Shown piece by piece: positions 35,532 through 44,139 of a DNA stretch of 64,000 bases; within the stretch, counting starts at the first letter, position 1; each line of letters starts with the position of its first letter. Below the pieces are notes generated by a model. That model saw nothing but the letters and a program-made list of their open reading frames with translations, ran no database searches and had not been told where the DNA came from. The DNA is taken from the NCBI RefSeq assembly GCF_000242635.2, contig NC_017770.1:1054001-1118000 (forward strand), in the 5' to 3' direction. A program made the translations under genes and the position numbers. This DNA comes from Solitalea canadensis DSM 3403 (GTDB taxonomy: Bacteria > Bacteroidota > Bacteroidia > Sphingobacteriales > Sphingobacteriaceae).

Positions 35532-35664
35532 GTTAAATTTTAAAATAATTAAAAATGTATTATGGTTTTTGAAATCTTGTTAACAACTTGCGACATTTCT
35601 ATTTAAGATAATAATGTAAAAAGGGGTGAAGCAAAAAGGCTCAGTTTAAATTAAAGCATAAATA

Positions 35665-37362
35665 ATGATTGTTAACTACGGGAAACCCAACTCTTGCAAA
35701 AAAGAATTATTTTCGTGCCCTGATTCAGGCAGGTTCACACCATTTCATTATCTACAGTCATTGAAAAAGATCGTTAAATTAAGCGCTTCTATAATAATTT
35801 CTAAACTTCAGTTAGCAGGTATTTTCTTAATAGGTGCAATTATAATTTCTTCTTGTGGTAAAAAACCTTCACCAACAGGGATTTACCTTGCTGAAAAGTT
35901 TAAGGAAAAATCTTATCGTAAATTTGATACCGCTGCTTATAATAAAGTATTGAATGAAGAGCTAAAGCATCAAAAAAAGTTGTTGGTTAATTATAAACTG
36001 CTGGCAGATTATTTTCAAAAGCAAGGGGCTAATGATACCGCATGGTTTGTTGGTTTACTTGAAAACAGAAAACTTGATACACTTGAGTTCTTCCTGCGAA
36101 AGTCGTCGCAACACGGAATTTCTCCCGATATTTTTTATATCGATAAAATAGACTCCCTGAAAAAGCGGATCTATAAGGGCAAATTCGATTCGTTGCCTCA
36201 ATTATATACTGTTTTAGCACGTTTGCAGGTACTATCGGCGAATGCATTTGTGTCTTACGCCTCAAAGGTTCATTTTGGTTGTGTTGACCCTGCAAAAATA
36301 TATTCACGTTATTTAATTCCGGTTGAACGTCCGACTGATTCTGCATTGCAACTTATGCTCAATAGTAATTGGGCCGCACTATTGCACAAAATCCAACCCA
36401 CTCGAAAAGAGTATATCACTTTGCAAAAAGCTTTGGATACCTGTAAATCGCCTGCACTTAAGCGAAAAATATTGATCAATATGGAACGGTACAGGTGGAG
36501 AACTCCTTCAGATTCTGATCGTTTTGTATTAGTAAATATTCCTGCGTTCGACCTGCGAGTGGTCGATAGCGGTAAAACCAAGTTAACGATGATTGTTTGT
36601 GTGGGGGAAAAACGCGAACCTGATTATGCAACAAAACGGGCTAATTACCTTAAAACCGGAAATATTGAAGATAAGCCTAAGAACCATGAAACACCGATCA
36701 TGTACGGCAAGATCAATAATATTCAGCTGAACCCTAAATGGAATATTCCACATTCAATTGTTCAAACGGAGATTTTAGCTAAATCGCGCGCCAATCCGAA
36801 TTACCTGAACCGTAGTTCCATAAAGGTTTATAATAAAAAGGGAGAAGTGGTTGATCCATTTGATATTGATTGGGATAGTTTATCTCCAAGTAATATTCCG
36901 TACAGCTTTAAACAAGACCCTGGAGATGGTAATGCTTTAGGTAAGTTTAAGTTTAACTTCCCCAATGGATCCAGTATTTATCTGCATGATACACCCAATA
37001 AATCAGCATTTAGAAAAGAAAACAGAGCGGTTAGTCACGGCTGTGTACGTGTTGCTGATCCATTAAAGCTGGCCCAGGAATTAGTGCAAAATCCAAGAAT
37101 TTATGATAATGTGAGAATAGAAACTGGATACCCTCCGTTAGATTCACTAAAAATGCTCCGTTACGAAAAAAAGCAACAAGAACAATCTGAAAGCGGACAT
37201 CAAACCCGTTGGATAACATTGGATAATAAGTGGCCATTATTCATTGATTATTATACCTGTATGCCTTCAGATAACGGAACGCTTCGGATCTATAATGATG
37301 TGTACGAATATGATTCCATTTTGCTTGACTCTTTAAAACGCTTTTTAGTGAAAGGAAAATGA
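35665..37362 (+). CDS. L,D-transpeptidase (YcbB/LdtD-like) lipoprotein
   Basis: Cross-links or anchors murein through L,D bonds. The catalytic motif SHGCVRV carries the nucleophilic cysteine near residue 456, preceded by the KFNFPNGSSIYLHDTP segment. A scaffold domain (about 70-290) precedes the catalytic domain, as in YcbB. A lipoprotein signal (LIGAIIISSC) ends at residue 65 of the ATG-initiated frame, which is unusually far in. A TTG at 35761 (LKKIVKLSASII) would give a normal-length lipoprotein signal and is a serious alternative start. It is transcribed divergently from the his operon and overlaps the next gene by 4 bp (ATGA). Confidence 0.85.
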   Translation: MIVNYGKPNSCKKELFSCPDSGRFTPFHYLQSLKKIVKLSASIIISKLQLAGIFLIGAIIISSCGKKPSPTGIYLAEKFKEKSYRKFDTAAYNKVLNEELKHQKKLLVNYKLLADYFQKQGANDTAWFVGLLENRKLDTLEFFLRKSSQHGISPDIFYIDKIDSLKKRIYKGKFDSLPQLYTVLARLQVLSANAFVSYASKVHFGCVDPAKIYSRYLIPVERPTDSALQLMLNSNWAALLHKIQPTRKEYITLQKALDTCKSPALKRKILINMERYRWRTPSDSDRFVLVNIPAFDLRVVDSGKTKLTMIVCVGEKREPDYATKRANYLKTGNIEDKPKNHETPIMYGKINNIQLNPKWNIPHSIVQTEILAKSRANPNYLNRSSIKVYNKKGEVVDPFDIDWDSLSPSNIPYSFKQDPGDGNALGKFKFNFPNGSSIYLHDTPNKSAFRKENRAVSHGCVRVADPLKLAQELVQNPRIYDNVRIETGYPPLDSLKMLRYEKKQQEQSESGHQTRWITLDNKWPLFIDYYTCMPSDNGTLRIYNDVYEYDSILLDSLKRFLVKGK

Positions 37363-37874
37363 TGAATCTTCGTGAAGCCCTTATACAAGAACATTCAAAA
37401 GCGCAAAAAGACGAAATAGTAAACTGGATTGGTAATTCTGAATCTCGGTTTAATGAACTTTTTACCCTTTTTATGAATGAAGAACACCGCTTAGTACAGT
37501 GTGCCGCTTGGCCGCTTAGCGATTGTGTTATCAACCATCCTGCATTTATCCACGATAAGTATGATGAGCTAATCGTCATGCTTAAGAAAAAGGATGTTCA
37601 TGATGCGGTAAAAAGAAATATTACCAGAATCTTGCAGCAGGTTGATATTCCTGAAGATTATTGTGGTGATATTATGAATCTTGCAGTTGATTTTGTTTCA
37701 TCCCCCAAAGAAGCGGTGGCAATTAAGGTTTTTTCGCTGACGATCCTACAAAATATTGCTCAAAAATACCCTGAAATAGTTCCTGAGATCAGGCTGATTA
37801 TTGCAGATCAGTTTGAACATCAAACTCCGGGATTTAAAAGCAGGGCAACAAAATTTTTGAAGGCATTTAAATAA
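37359..37874 (+). CDS. HEAT/armadillo-like helical protein
   Basis: 171 residues, all-helical in appearance, with repeating motifs of the type VQCAAWPLSDCVINHPAFI and KIKVFSLTILQNIAQKYPEIV that suggest HEAT-like repeats. No catalytic motif and no signal peptide. Its ATG overlaps the stop of the L,D-transpeptidase gene, so the two are translationally coupled; a second ATG follows directly. The function is unknown. Confidence 0.65.
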   Translation: MMNLREALIQEHSKAQKDEIVNWIGNSESRFNELFTLFMNEEHRLVQCAAWPLSDCVINHPAFIHDKYDELIVMLKKKDVHDAVKRNITRILQQVDIPEDYCGDIMNLAVDFVSSPKEAVAIKVFSLTILQNIAQKYPEIVPEIRLIIADQFEHQTPGFKSRATKFLKAFK

Positions 37875-37994
37875 TGAGAATTTGAATCAATTTAGTAAGT
37901 TTATTAAGTTATGATTGTAATGATCTGGAAGTGATTTTGCCGATTTGTAAGTTAGGCGTAACTCATTAATATTTTTTATTATTTTTGATTTTTG

Positions 37995-40073
37995 ATGAAC
38001 TTCTTATATCCATCTTTCCTTTTTGCATTATCGGCTATAGCCATACCTATTGTAATTCATCTATTTAATTTCAGAAAGTTCAAAAGGGTTCCCTTTACCA
38101 ATGTTCGTTTTTTAAAAGAAATTAAGCAGCAAACCGATTCAAGATCGCGGCTAAAGCATTTATTGGTGCTGGCCTGCCGGGTATTGGCCATTGCATTTTT
38201 AGTGTTGGCTTTTGCTCAGCCTTTTATTCCTAAAGGCAACGTTGCATCGGCTGGAAAACAACATGTTTACAGCATTTATATTGATAATTCATACAGTATG
38301 GATGCGAGGAATAAGGAGGGAAGTCTATTAGATGAAGCCAAGAGAAGAGCAAGAAACATTGCTTCTTCAGCAAATATCAATGATCGTTTTCAGCTGTTGA
38401 GCAACGATTTTGAAGGTCGTCATCAGCGTTTGGTAGATAAAGAAGAATTTATCCGTTTGATCGATGAGTTAAAGATCAGTCCAAACAAACGAAGAGTTGA
38501 TGAAATAATTGCCAGACAAAAAGATTTATTGTTTTCAGCAGGTAATGGCATTAAACAATCCTACCTTATTTCCGACTTTCAGCGGAGCAATATTGATGAA
38601 ACTAAGTTAACATCAGATACCACATTAAAAATTACCGCATTGCCGGTAGGTGAAGCTCAAACGGTAAATGTTTCTGTAGATAGTGTTTGGTTTATTTCGC
38701 CTATCCATAAAGCGGGTGAAACGGAGCAATTGGTGGTAAAGATTAAAAACTTTACAGAGGAAGATGCATCAAGTGTTCCGTTAAAATTATTTGTAAATGG
38801 GGTTCAAAAAGCAATTGGTAGTCTTTCCGTAAAAGCAAAATCAAGTGCAACCGATACATTAACCTACAAACCTGATGGTTCGGGTTGGCAAAAGGGTGAA
38901 ATTCAAATTACGGACTATCCGGTAACCTTTGATGATAAACTTTACTTTTCGTACCTGATCGACCAAAAGGTTAATGTGCTGATCATTGGAGGTGCAAAAG
39001 CGAATAATTACATAGAAACGGTGTATCGTACCGATGATTATTTTCAACCGGTAAAGAATACTGAAAACCAAATTGATTATCAATCAATCTCTCGTCAGCG
39101 TTTAATCGTTTTAGATAGATTGACTACTATTTCCGGAGGTTTGGCTCAACAATTATCCAAATTTGTAGAATCAGGTGGTTCAGTGTTGATTTTTCCTGAT
39201 CTAAACTCCGACATCAACAGCTATAACACGTTTTTGATGTCCATCAATGCCGATAAAATTGGTCCGCTTGATCCAGCTGCTAATAAAGCAGATAAACTGA
39301 ATATGCAATCGCAGGTGTTTTCGGGTTTGTTCGAATCTGTTCCTCAAAATCTAGACCTTCCTCAGGTTAAAAAATCGTTTACAACACAAGCCAGTTCCAG
39401 AAGCAGGAGAGAGGTTTTGTTAAGTATGCAAGGTGGAAAATCCTTATTAAGTCGCACGCAATCAGGATTAGGATCGGTGTACCTGGCGGCTGTTCCGTTA
39501 GACGATAGCATTACCAATTTACCACGTCACGCCATTTTTGTACCGATGATGTATAAAATAGCCCTGTTAGGTAATCAGCGCTACCCCCTTTATTACACAA
39601 TTGGTAAAAATAAAACGCTGGAGACCGCAAAGCTTCCGGCTGCTGAAAAGAATGAATATAAGTTGAAAAATAAAGATTTAGAGTTTATTCCAGATATCCG
39701 AAACGATGAATCTAAAACGAATTTATATATAGATGATCAGGTGAAAAAAGATGGAATTTATAATTTTGTGAATGGAAATGAGCTGCTTGCCAACTTTGCA
39801 TTCAATTATGATCGTTCCGAATCTGATTTGACCTATTACACTACAGGAGAGTTACAGAAGCTTTTGAACTCAAAGAATATTTCAGTACTCGATGCTCCTG
39901 CTGATGCAGTTGGAAAGGCAATTGAAGTTGAAAACTCCGGGCAAAAACTTTGGAAATACTGTATTTGGCTGGCACTTCTGTTCCTCGGACTTGAAGTGTT
40001 GTTGATCCGTTACTTTGAATCCATTACAGGCTCCCGTGAGGAGGTTACGAGTTCCGGATTACGAGTTAGTTAA
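37995..40073 (+). CDS. BatA-domain/VWA-like membrane protein
   Basis: Bacteroidota aerotolerance-type (BatA N-terminal domain) protein of 692 residues. The N-terminus MNFLYPSFLFALSAIAIPIVIHLFNFRKFKRVPFTNVRFL is the PF07584-type two-helix start. Then a VWA-like region (YIDNSYSMDARNKEGSLLDEAKR) with a DxSxS-like but altered MIDAS, a beta-rich periplasmic stretch and a final transmembrane helix (WLALLFLGLEVLLIRYF). Function of the family is not settled. The codon before this ATG is a TTG. The 3' end runs into a GTTACGAG repeat, and the last residues (VTSSGLRVS) are encoded by repeat sequence. Confidence 0.75.
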   Translation: MNFLYPSFLFALSAIAIPIVIHLFNFRKFKRVPFTNVRFLKEIKQQTDSRSRLKHLLVLACRVLAIAFLVLAFAQPFIPKGNVASAGKQHVYSIYIDNSYSMDARNKEGSLLDEAKRRARNIASSANINDRFQLLSNDFEGRHQRLVDKEEFIRLIDELKISPNKRRVDEIIARQKDLLFSAGNGIKQSYLISDFQRSNIDETKLTSDTTLKITALPVGEAQTVNVSVDSVWFISPIHKAGETEQLVVKIKNFTEEDASSVPLKLFVNGVQKAIGSLSVKAKSSATDTLTYKPDGSGWQKGEIQITDYPVTFDDKLYFSYLIDQKVNVLIIGGAKANNYIETVYRTDDYFQPVKNTENQIDYQSISRQRLIVLDRLTTISGGLAQQLSKFVESGGSVLIFPDLNSDINSYNTFLMSINADKIGPLDPAANKADKLNMQSQVFSGLFESVPQNLDLPQVKKSFTTQASSRSRREVLLSMQGGKSLLSRTQSGLGSVYLAAVPLDDSITNLPRHAIFVPMMYKIALLGNQRYPLYYTIGKNKTLETAKLPAAEKNEYKLKNKDLEFIPDIRNDESKTNLYIDDQVKKDGIYNFVNGNELLANFAFNYDRSESDLTYYTTGELQKLLNSKNISVLDAPADAVGKAIEVENSGQKLWKYCIWLALLFLGLEVLLIRYFESITGSREEVTSSGLRVS

Positions 40074-40262
40074 AGGGTTACGGGTTTCGGGTTACGAGTT
40101 ACGGGTTTCGAGTTACGGTTTCGGGTTCCGAGTTACGAATTTAGGGTTAAAGGGTGTGAGTTAGTGTTTCGAGTTAATTAATTATTAATAAAAAATTAAC
40201 CAGTTGTACAAGTAACTCGCAACACGCAACACGTAACACGTAATAATACAACACGCAACCCG
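40040..40262. repeat. GTTACGGG-word long hairpin, copy 4 (largest)
   Basis: At least eight successive 7-8 base words such as GGTTACGGGTTTCGGGTTAC and GAGTTACGGTTTCGGG on the left (40040-40165) face AACTCGCAACACGCAACACG and CACGTAACACGTAATA on the right (40205-40262). The left arm begins inside the 3' end of the BatA-like gene. The rest of the 254-bp gap holds a short GCGTCTTAGCGCC repeat (40299-40320) and no gene. Confidence 0.75.
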
Positions 40263-40327
40263 CAATAAAAAAAGCAATTAATAAACAGAATATAAACTTG
40301 GCGTCTTAGCGCCTATGTGCTAAAAAA

Positions 40328-41593
40328 ATGAAGTTCTTAATAAAATCGGCTACCATTGTTGATCCAAATTCAAGTTTTAACGGTCAGGTTAAAGATATTT
40401 TGATCGATAATGGACAAATTACTCAGATTGATGATCAAATTGATGCCAAAGATGCTCAGCTATATGATGCAACAGGTCAGTTTGTATCACCTGGGTGGAT
40501 GGATATGCATGTTAATATCGGCGATCCTGGTTATGAAACGAAGGAAGATATTGCAAGTGGCTGTGCGGCTGCGGCTGCAGGTGGGTTTACGGCGATAGCT
40601 GTAATGCCTAATACAAATCCTCCTTTACACTCTAAGTCGGAAATTGAGTATTTAAAAAACCGGTCAAAAGGACAAGCTGTAAATGTTTATCCAATTGGAT
40701 GTTTAAGCGCCAAACGTGAAGGTGTGGATATTGCAGAGTTATTTGATATGACGCAATCTGGAGCCGTTGCTTTTTCGGACGGCAATAAGCCTGTGCAAAA
40801 CGCCGGACTTATGATGCGCTCTTTACAATATGCTCTTGCTTTTAATGGCTTGGTGATCTCTTATCCGGAGGATGCATCTATTGCTGAAAAAGCAAAAGTA
40901 AATGAAGGGGTAACTGCTACTTATTTAGGAATGAAAGGTATTCCGAATATGGCTGAAGAGTTAATGGTGGCACGTGATATCTTCTTAACGGAATATACAG
41001 GCGGTAAAATACACTTTACAACTATTTCTGCTGCTGGAAGTGTTGATTTGATCCGTGCGGCACGCAAAAAAGGGCTTAAAGTAACCGCCGATGTAGCTGC
41101 TCATCATTTGATGTTGGATGAAACTGTTTTAACAGGTTTCGACAGTAATTATAAAGTAAAACCTCCTTTAAGAACGCTGACGGATATTAAAGCATTAAAA
41201 GCCGGATTAAAGGATGGTACTATTGATACAGTAGTGTCTCAGCATACACCTCATGAAATTGAGTTCAAAGATCAGGAATTTGAAACAGCTGCTTTCGGTA
41301 TTTCTGCTTTGGAAACTTCCTTTGCTTTATTTAATATGAGCTGTGAAAAAGTGTTGTCATTAGAAGAAATGGTAGACGCATTAGCAGTTAGTCCACGCGA
41401 GATTTTGGGATTAGCAGTTCCTTCTATAGAACTTAACAGAGCCGCTGAACTTACTGTTTTTGATCCCGATCATCAATGGACACTCAATACTGAAAACATC
41501 AAATCTAAATCTAAAAACACTCCGTTTATTGGCAAGCAACTCAAAGGAAAAGCGTTGGCTATTGTTAATAACGGACAAGTTGTGCTTAATTAA
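40328..41593 (+). CDS. Dihydroorotase homologue, probably without catalytic metal site
   Basis: 421-residue amidohydrolase-fold protein of the dihydroorotase family (pyrimidine synthesis). The fold and landmarks are present: GWMDMHVNIGDPGYETKED, AVMPNTNPPLHS, AHHLMLDE, LETSFALF. The metal ligands are not: the HxH pair reads HVN, the HxED histidine reads YPED, the HxxH region reads HFTTIS, and the catalytic Asp in DHAPH reads QHTPH. By analogy with the non-catalytic PyrC' of pseudomonads it may serve as a structural partner of aspartate transcarbamoylase. The loss of ligands is seen directly; the role is inference. Confidence 0.8.
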   Translation: MKFLIKSATIVDPNSSFNGQVKDILIDNGQITQIDDQIDAKDAQLYDATGQFVSPGWMDMHVNIGDPGYETKEDIASGCAAAAAGGFTAIAVMPNTNPPLHSKSEIEYLKNRSKGQAVNVYPIGCLSAKREGVDIAELFDMTQSGAVAFSDGNKPVQNAGLMMRSLQYALAFNGLVISYPEDASIAEKAKVNEGVTATYLGMKGIPNMAEELMVARDIFLTEYTGGKIHFTTISAAGSVDLIRAARKKGLKVTADVAAHHLMLDETVLTGFDSNYKVKPPLRTLTDIKALKAGLKDGTIDTVVSQHTPHEIEFKDQEFETAAFGISALETSFALFNMSCEKVLSLEEMVDALAVSPREILGLAVPSIELNRAAELTVFDPDHQWTLNTENIKSKSKNTPFIGKQLKGKALAIVNNGQVVLN

Positions 41594-41672
41594 GCAATTA
41601 GCTTTTAACTTATAGTCATTAGTTTATTACTTATTAAAATTGCTAAATGCTACTATTAAAAGCTGATTGCTA
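41594..41672. repeat. GCAATTAGCTTTTAA inverted repeat
   Basis: GCAATTAGCTTTTAA (41594-41608) and TTAAAAGCTGATTGC (41656-41670) face each other across about 47 bp. It lies between the dihydroorotase homologue and the next gene. Confidence 0.65.
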
Positions 41673-41689
41673 AAAAAAACTCAGAATAT

Positions 41690-42418
41690 ATGGATAAAAA
41701 AGTTCAACAGTCGTTGGTGGCTGCTTTAGCAGGTTATAAAATCGGACAATCAGGCTCGTTACCTGCTACTTATAAATTAGAAGGGTCTACTAAAGGATTT
41801 TATGATTCATTAGTTAAGATATTTTCTGACGGTGAAGATTTTAAGAAGAAAATGAAAGCAATGGATGATGCATTTGATGATAATCCGGAATTTGCTCCAT
41901 TGCAAGAATTCTTTTTCGACTTATTACTGATCAACTTCTTCCAGTCTGATGCGACCCATTTGGGTGAAGACTACCTGGATTCTCCGGAATGGATGAAAAT
42001 AGAGGACGATACCATCGACAGAGGTACCGAATTCCTAAATCTTTTCTTGTATTTACAAGAGTGTGATCTGGAGAATATCGGTCCGGAATTAGCTGATTAC
42101 CTGAAAGAGTTCTTATTGATAGAAGAAGAAGAGTTTCAGGAAGAATTGGAGATTTATGAAGATGTAGTTGCTAATCAAATGTTGGTGGAAAGCACCTATA
42201 CTGAAATAGCTAAAACAGCAGGAGGTTTGGACGAAAACTCTCCGCTAAAAGATTTGTTTTATGTATTGATGAGTTTCTTTAATGAAACCGAACCAGATAT
42301 GCAAGATTTGAAAGATTTTGTCAAAAATTCGGATAATAAACCATTTGATACAGCAGCGCTTTTTGCTATACTTGTTTATAATTATAACTTAGAGGAATTA
42401 CCAATAAATCTTAACTAA
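41690..42418 (+). CDS. Acidic hypothetical cytoplasmic protein
   Basis: 242 residues, rich in Glu and Asp (a central EEEEFQEELEIYED run), without signal peptide or membrane segment. Largely helical. No domain is recognised. The gene stands in a unidirectional run with the dihydroorotase homologue upstream and a DUF4199 membrane protein 24 bp downstream, which suggests one operon. The composition is like its neighbours, so a real gene is very likely although its function is unknown. Confidence 0.65.
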   Translation: MDKKVQQSLVAALAGYKIGQSGSLPATYKLEGSTKGFYDSLVKIFSDGEDFKKKMKAMDDAFDDNPEFAPLQEFFFDLLLINFFQSDATHLGEDYLDSPEWMKIEDDTIDRGTEFLNLFLYLQECDLENIGPELADYLKEFLLIEEEEFQEELEIYEDVVANQMLVESTYTEIAKTAGGLDENSPLKDLFYVLMSFFNETEPDMQDLKDFVKNSDNKPFDTAALFAILVYNYNLEELPINLN

Positions 42419-42442
42419 AACTAATTAACCAATAAATTATCT

Positions 42443-43000
42443 ATGGACTCACAATTTGCTCAAGATTCGGGAAGTTTGCAACCACAGGTTTCTCCTTTCA
42501 AAACGGCGTTAACGTATGGTTTGTACATGGGATTGGGTTTAATGGCCTTTTCCTTGATTATGTACATGTTAGCAATTCCATTAGATTCTAAATTACATTA
42601 TGTACAATATCTCATTTATTTTGTGGTAATCTGGTTTGGAATTAAGCATCATCGCGATCAGGACTTAGGCGGATATATTTCTTACGGAAGAGGATTAGGG
42701 TGTGGAACATTGATCGCAGGAGTTGCTGGTATAATCATGGGTATTTATACTTTCATCTTGTTTAAATACATTGATCCTGACTTGGTTAACCAAATTTTTG
42801 CCGCTCAGGAAAAACAAATGCTAGACAGTGGCCAATCACAAGAGCAGGTTGATAAAATGATCAACATGTCGAAAGGGTTTATGCAGCCATGGATGATGGG
42901 TTTAATTGTTGTTCCGACTGTAATTTTCTCAGGCTTCATCTTGTCATTAATTGTTTCTGCCGTTCATAAAAAAGAGCAGCCAATGTTTGATGCACGTTAA
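42443..43000 (+). CDS. DUF4199 family membrane protein
   Basis: 185 residues with four membrane segments: two in residues 27-75 and one each near 92-112 and 150-172. The signature FGIKHHRDQDLGGYISYGRGLGCGT lies between the second and third helix and is typical of DUF4199. Function is unknown. In this group it is often found directly before a glycosyltransferase such as the one here. A strong terminator follows at 43028. Confidence 0.8.
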   Translation: MDSQFAQDSGSLQPQVSPFKTALTYGLYMGLGLMAFSLIMYMLAIPLDSKLHYVQYLIYFVVIWFGIKHHRDQDLGGYISYGRGLGCGTLIAGVAGIIMGIYTFILFKYIDPDLVNQIFAAQEKQMLDSGQSQEQVDKMINMSKGFMQPWMMGLIVVPTVIFSGFILSLIVSAVHKKEQPMFDAR

Positions 43001-43027
43001 GTTATTGCAAAGAACTTTTATATTTTT

Positions 43028-43056
43028 GTCCCGCCATTTTTGGCGGGATTTTTATT
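43028..43056 (+). terminator. Rho-independent terminator after the DUF4199 gene
   Basis: TCCCGCCA and TGGCGGGA form an eight-base perfect stem with a TTTT loop, followed by TTTTTATTTTT. Confidence 0.9.
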
Positions 43057-43102
43057 TTTAAGAAAGTCTCCTATATAGTAAGACAATTTCCAAATCTGAT
43101 AA

Positions 43103-44053
43103 ATGAAAGATATTTCAGTAGTTGTTCCATCCTACAACGAAGATGAGTCGTTGCCGGAATTAGAAGCCTGGATTGACCGTGTAATGCAGGAAAATAACTT
43201 TACGTATGAAGTTATTTTTATTGATGACGGCAGTACCGATAAGACGTGGCAGGTAATTGAGGCGTTGGAACAAAAGAATGAGAATGTTCGTGGTATTAAA
43301 TTCCGTAGAAATTATGGCAAATCGGCTGCACTAAACGTAGGTTTTGAGGCTGCTCAAGGCCGTGTAGTTATTACTATGGATGCCGATTTACAGGATAGTC
43401 CGGATGAAATACCTGGTTTATATAGCAGAATCGTAGACGACGGATATGACTTAGTTTCAGGTTGGAAGAAAAAACGCTACGATCCGATCACGAAAACTAT
43501 TCCTACCAAGTTTTTCAATGCAGCTACCCGTAAAATGTCGGGAATTCAGCTGAATGACTTTAACTGTGGTTTAAAAGCTTATCGCCATGATGTAATTAAA
43601 AGCATCGAAGTTTATGGTGAAATGCACCGTTATGTTCCGGTAATTGCTAAATGGGCTGGATTTAAAAAGATAGGTGAGCAAGTTGTTGAACACAGAGCTC
43701 GTAAATACGGAACTACCAAATTTGGTATGAGTCGTTTTATCAACGGATTTTTGGACTTATTGTCGATTTTCTTTGTTGGTAAATTCTCAAAACGTCCGAT
43801 GCACTTTTTCGGCGCAATGGGAGTATTAAGCTTTTTCATAGGCTTTTTCATGACCATTTGGTTAATCGCCGAAAAACTGATTTCGATAGCCCGTCATCTT
43901 CCTTATCGTGATGTTACCAATAATCCGTTGTTCTATATTGCATTAATTGCGGTGGTTGTTGGTTTCCAATTATTTTTAACCGGATTCTTAGCAGAATTAG
44001 TTTCTCGTAATTCACCTGAAAGAAACGCATACCAGATAGAAAAAGAAGTTTAA
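43103..44053 (+). CDS. Family 2 glycosyltransferase (GtrB/dolichol-phosphate-mannose type)
   Basis: 316-residue enzyme expected to load a sugar onto polyprenyl phosphate at the inner membrane. The GT-A fold includes VVVPSYNEDESLPEL, FIDDGSTDKTW, FRRNYGKSAALNVG, and the metal-binding DADLQDSPDEI. GLKAYRHDV and the EHRARKYGTTKFG segment are family hallmarks. Two C-terminal membrane helices (about 232-258 and 270-298) anchor it. The next gene is another glycosyltransferase, so the pair probably works on a surface or membrane glycolipid. Confidence 0.9.
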   Translation: MKDISVVVPSYNEDESLPELEAWIDRVMQENNFTYEVIFIDDGSTDKTWQVIEALEQKNENVRGIKFRRNYGKSAALNVGFEAAQGRVVITMDADLQDSPDEIPGLYSRIVDDGYDLVSGWKKKRYDPITKTIPTKFFNAATRKMSGIQLNDFNCGLKAYRHDVIKSIEVYGEMHRYVPVIAKWAGFKKIGEQVVEHRARKYGTTKFGMSRFINGFLDLLSIFFVGKFSKRPMHFFGAMGVLSFFIGFFMTIWLIAEKLISIARHLPYRDVTNNPLFYIALIAVVVGFQLFLTGFLAELVSRNSPERNAYQIEKEV

Positions 44054-44059
44054 ATAATG

Positions 44060-44139
44060 ATTTGAGAATTTGGGAATGTGAAAATTTGAAAACGATTTTT
44101 AATTCTCAAATTCTCAAATTCTCAAATTCTCAAATTTTG
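44060..44139. repeat. AATTTGAG-word hairpin repeat, copy 2
   Basis: TTGAGAATTTGGGAATGTG on the left faces four tandem ATTCTCAA units on the right. The repeat ends exactly where the glycosyltransferase coding sequence begins (TTGAAAATAGTT), so its final TTG may serve as the start codon. Confidence 0.7.

Noticed and set aside
44101-44135. Four tandem ATTCTCAA units as a possible CRISPR or minisatellite
   Set aside because: Units are 8 bp without spacers, and they form the right arm of a hairpin repeat family.
44062-44136. 25-residue N-terminal extension of the family 4 glycosyltransferase
   Set aside because: It starts at a TTG and is encoded wholly by AATTTGAG/ATTCTCAA repeat; the conserved fold begins at the TTG at 44137.
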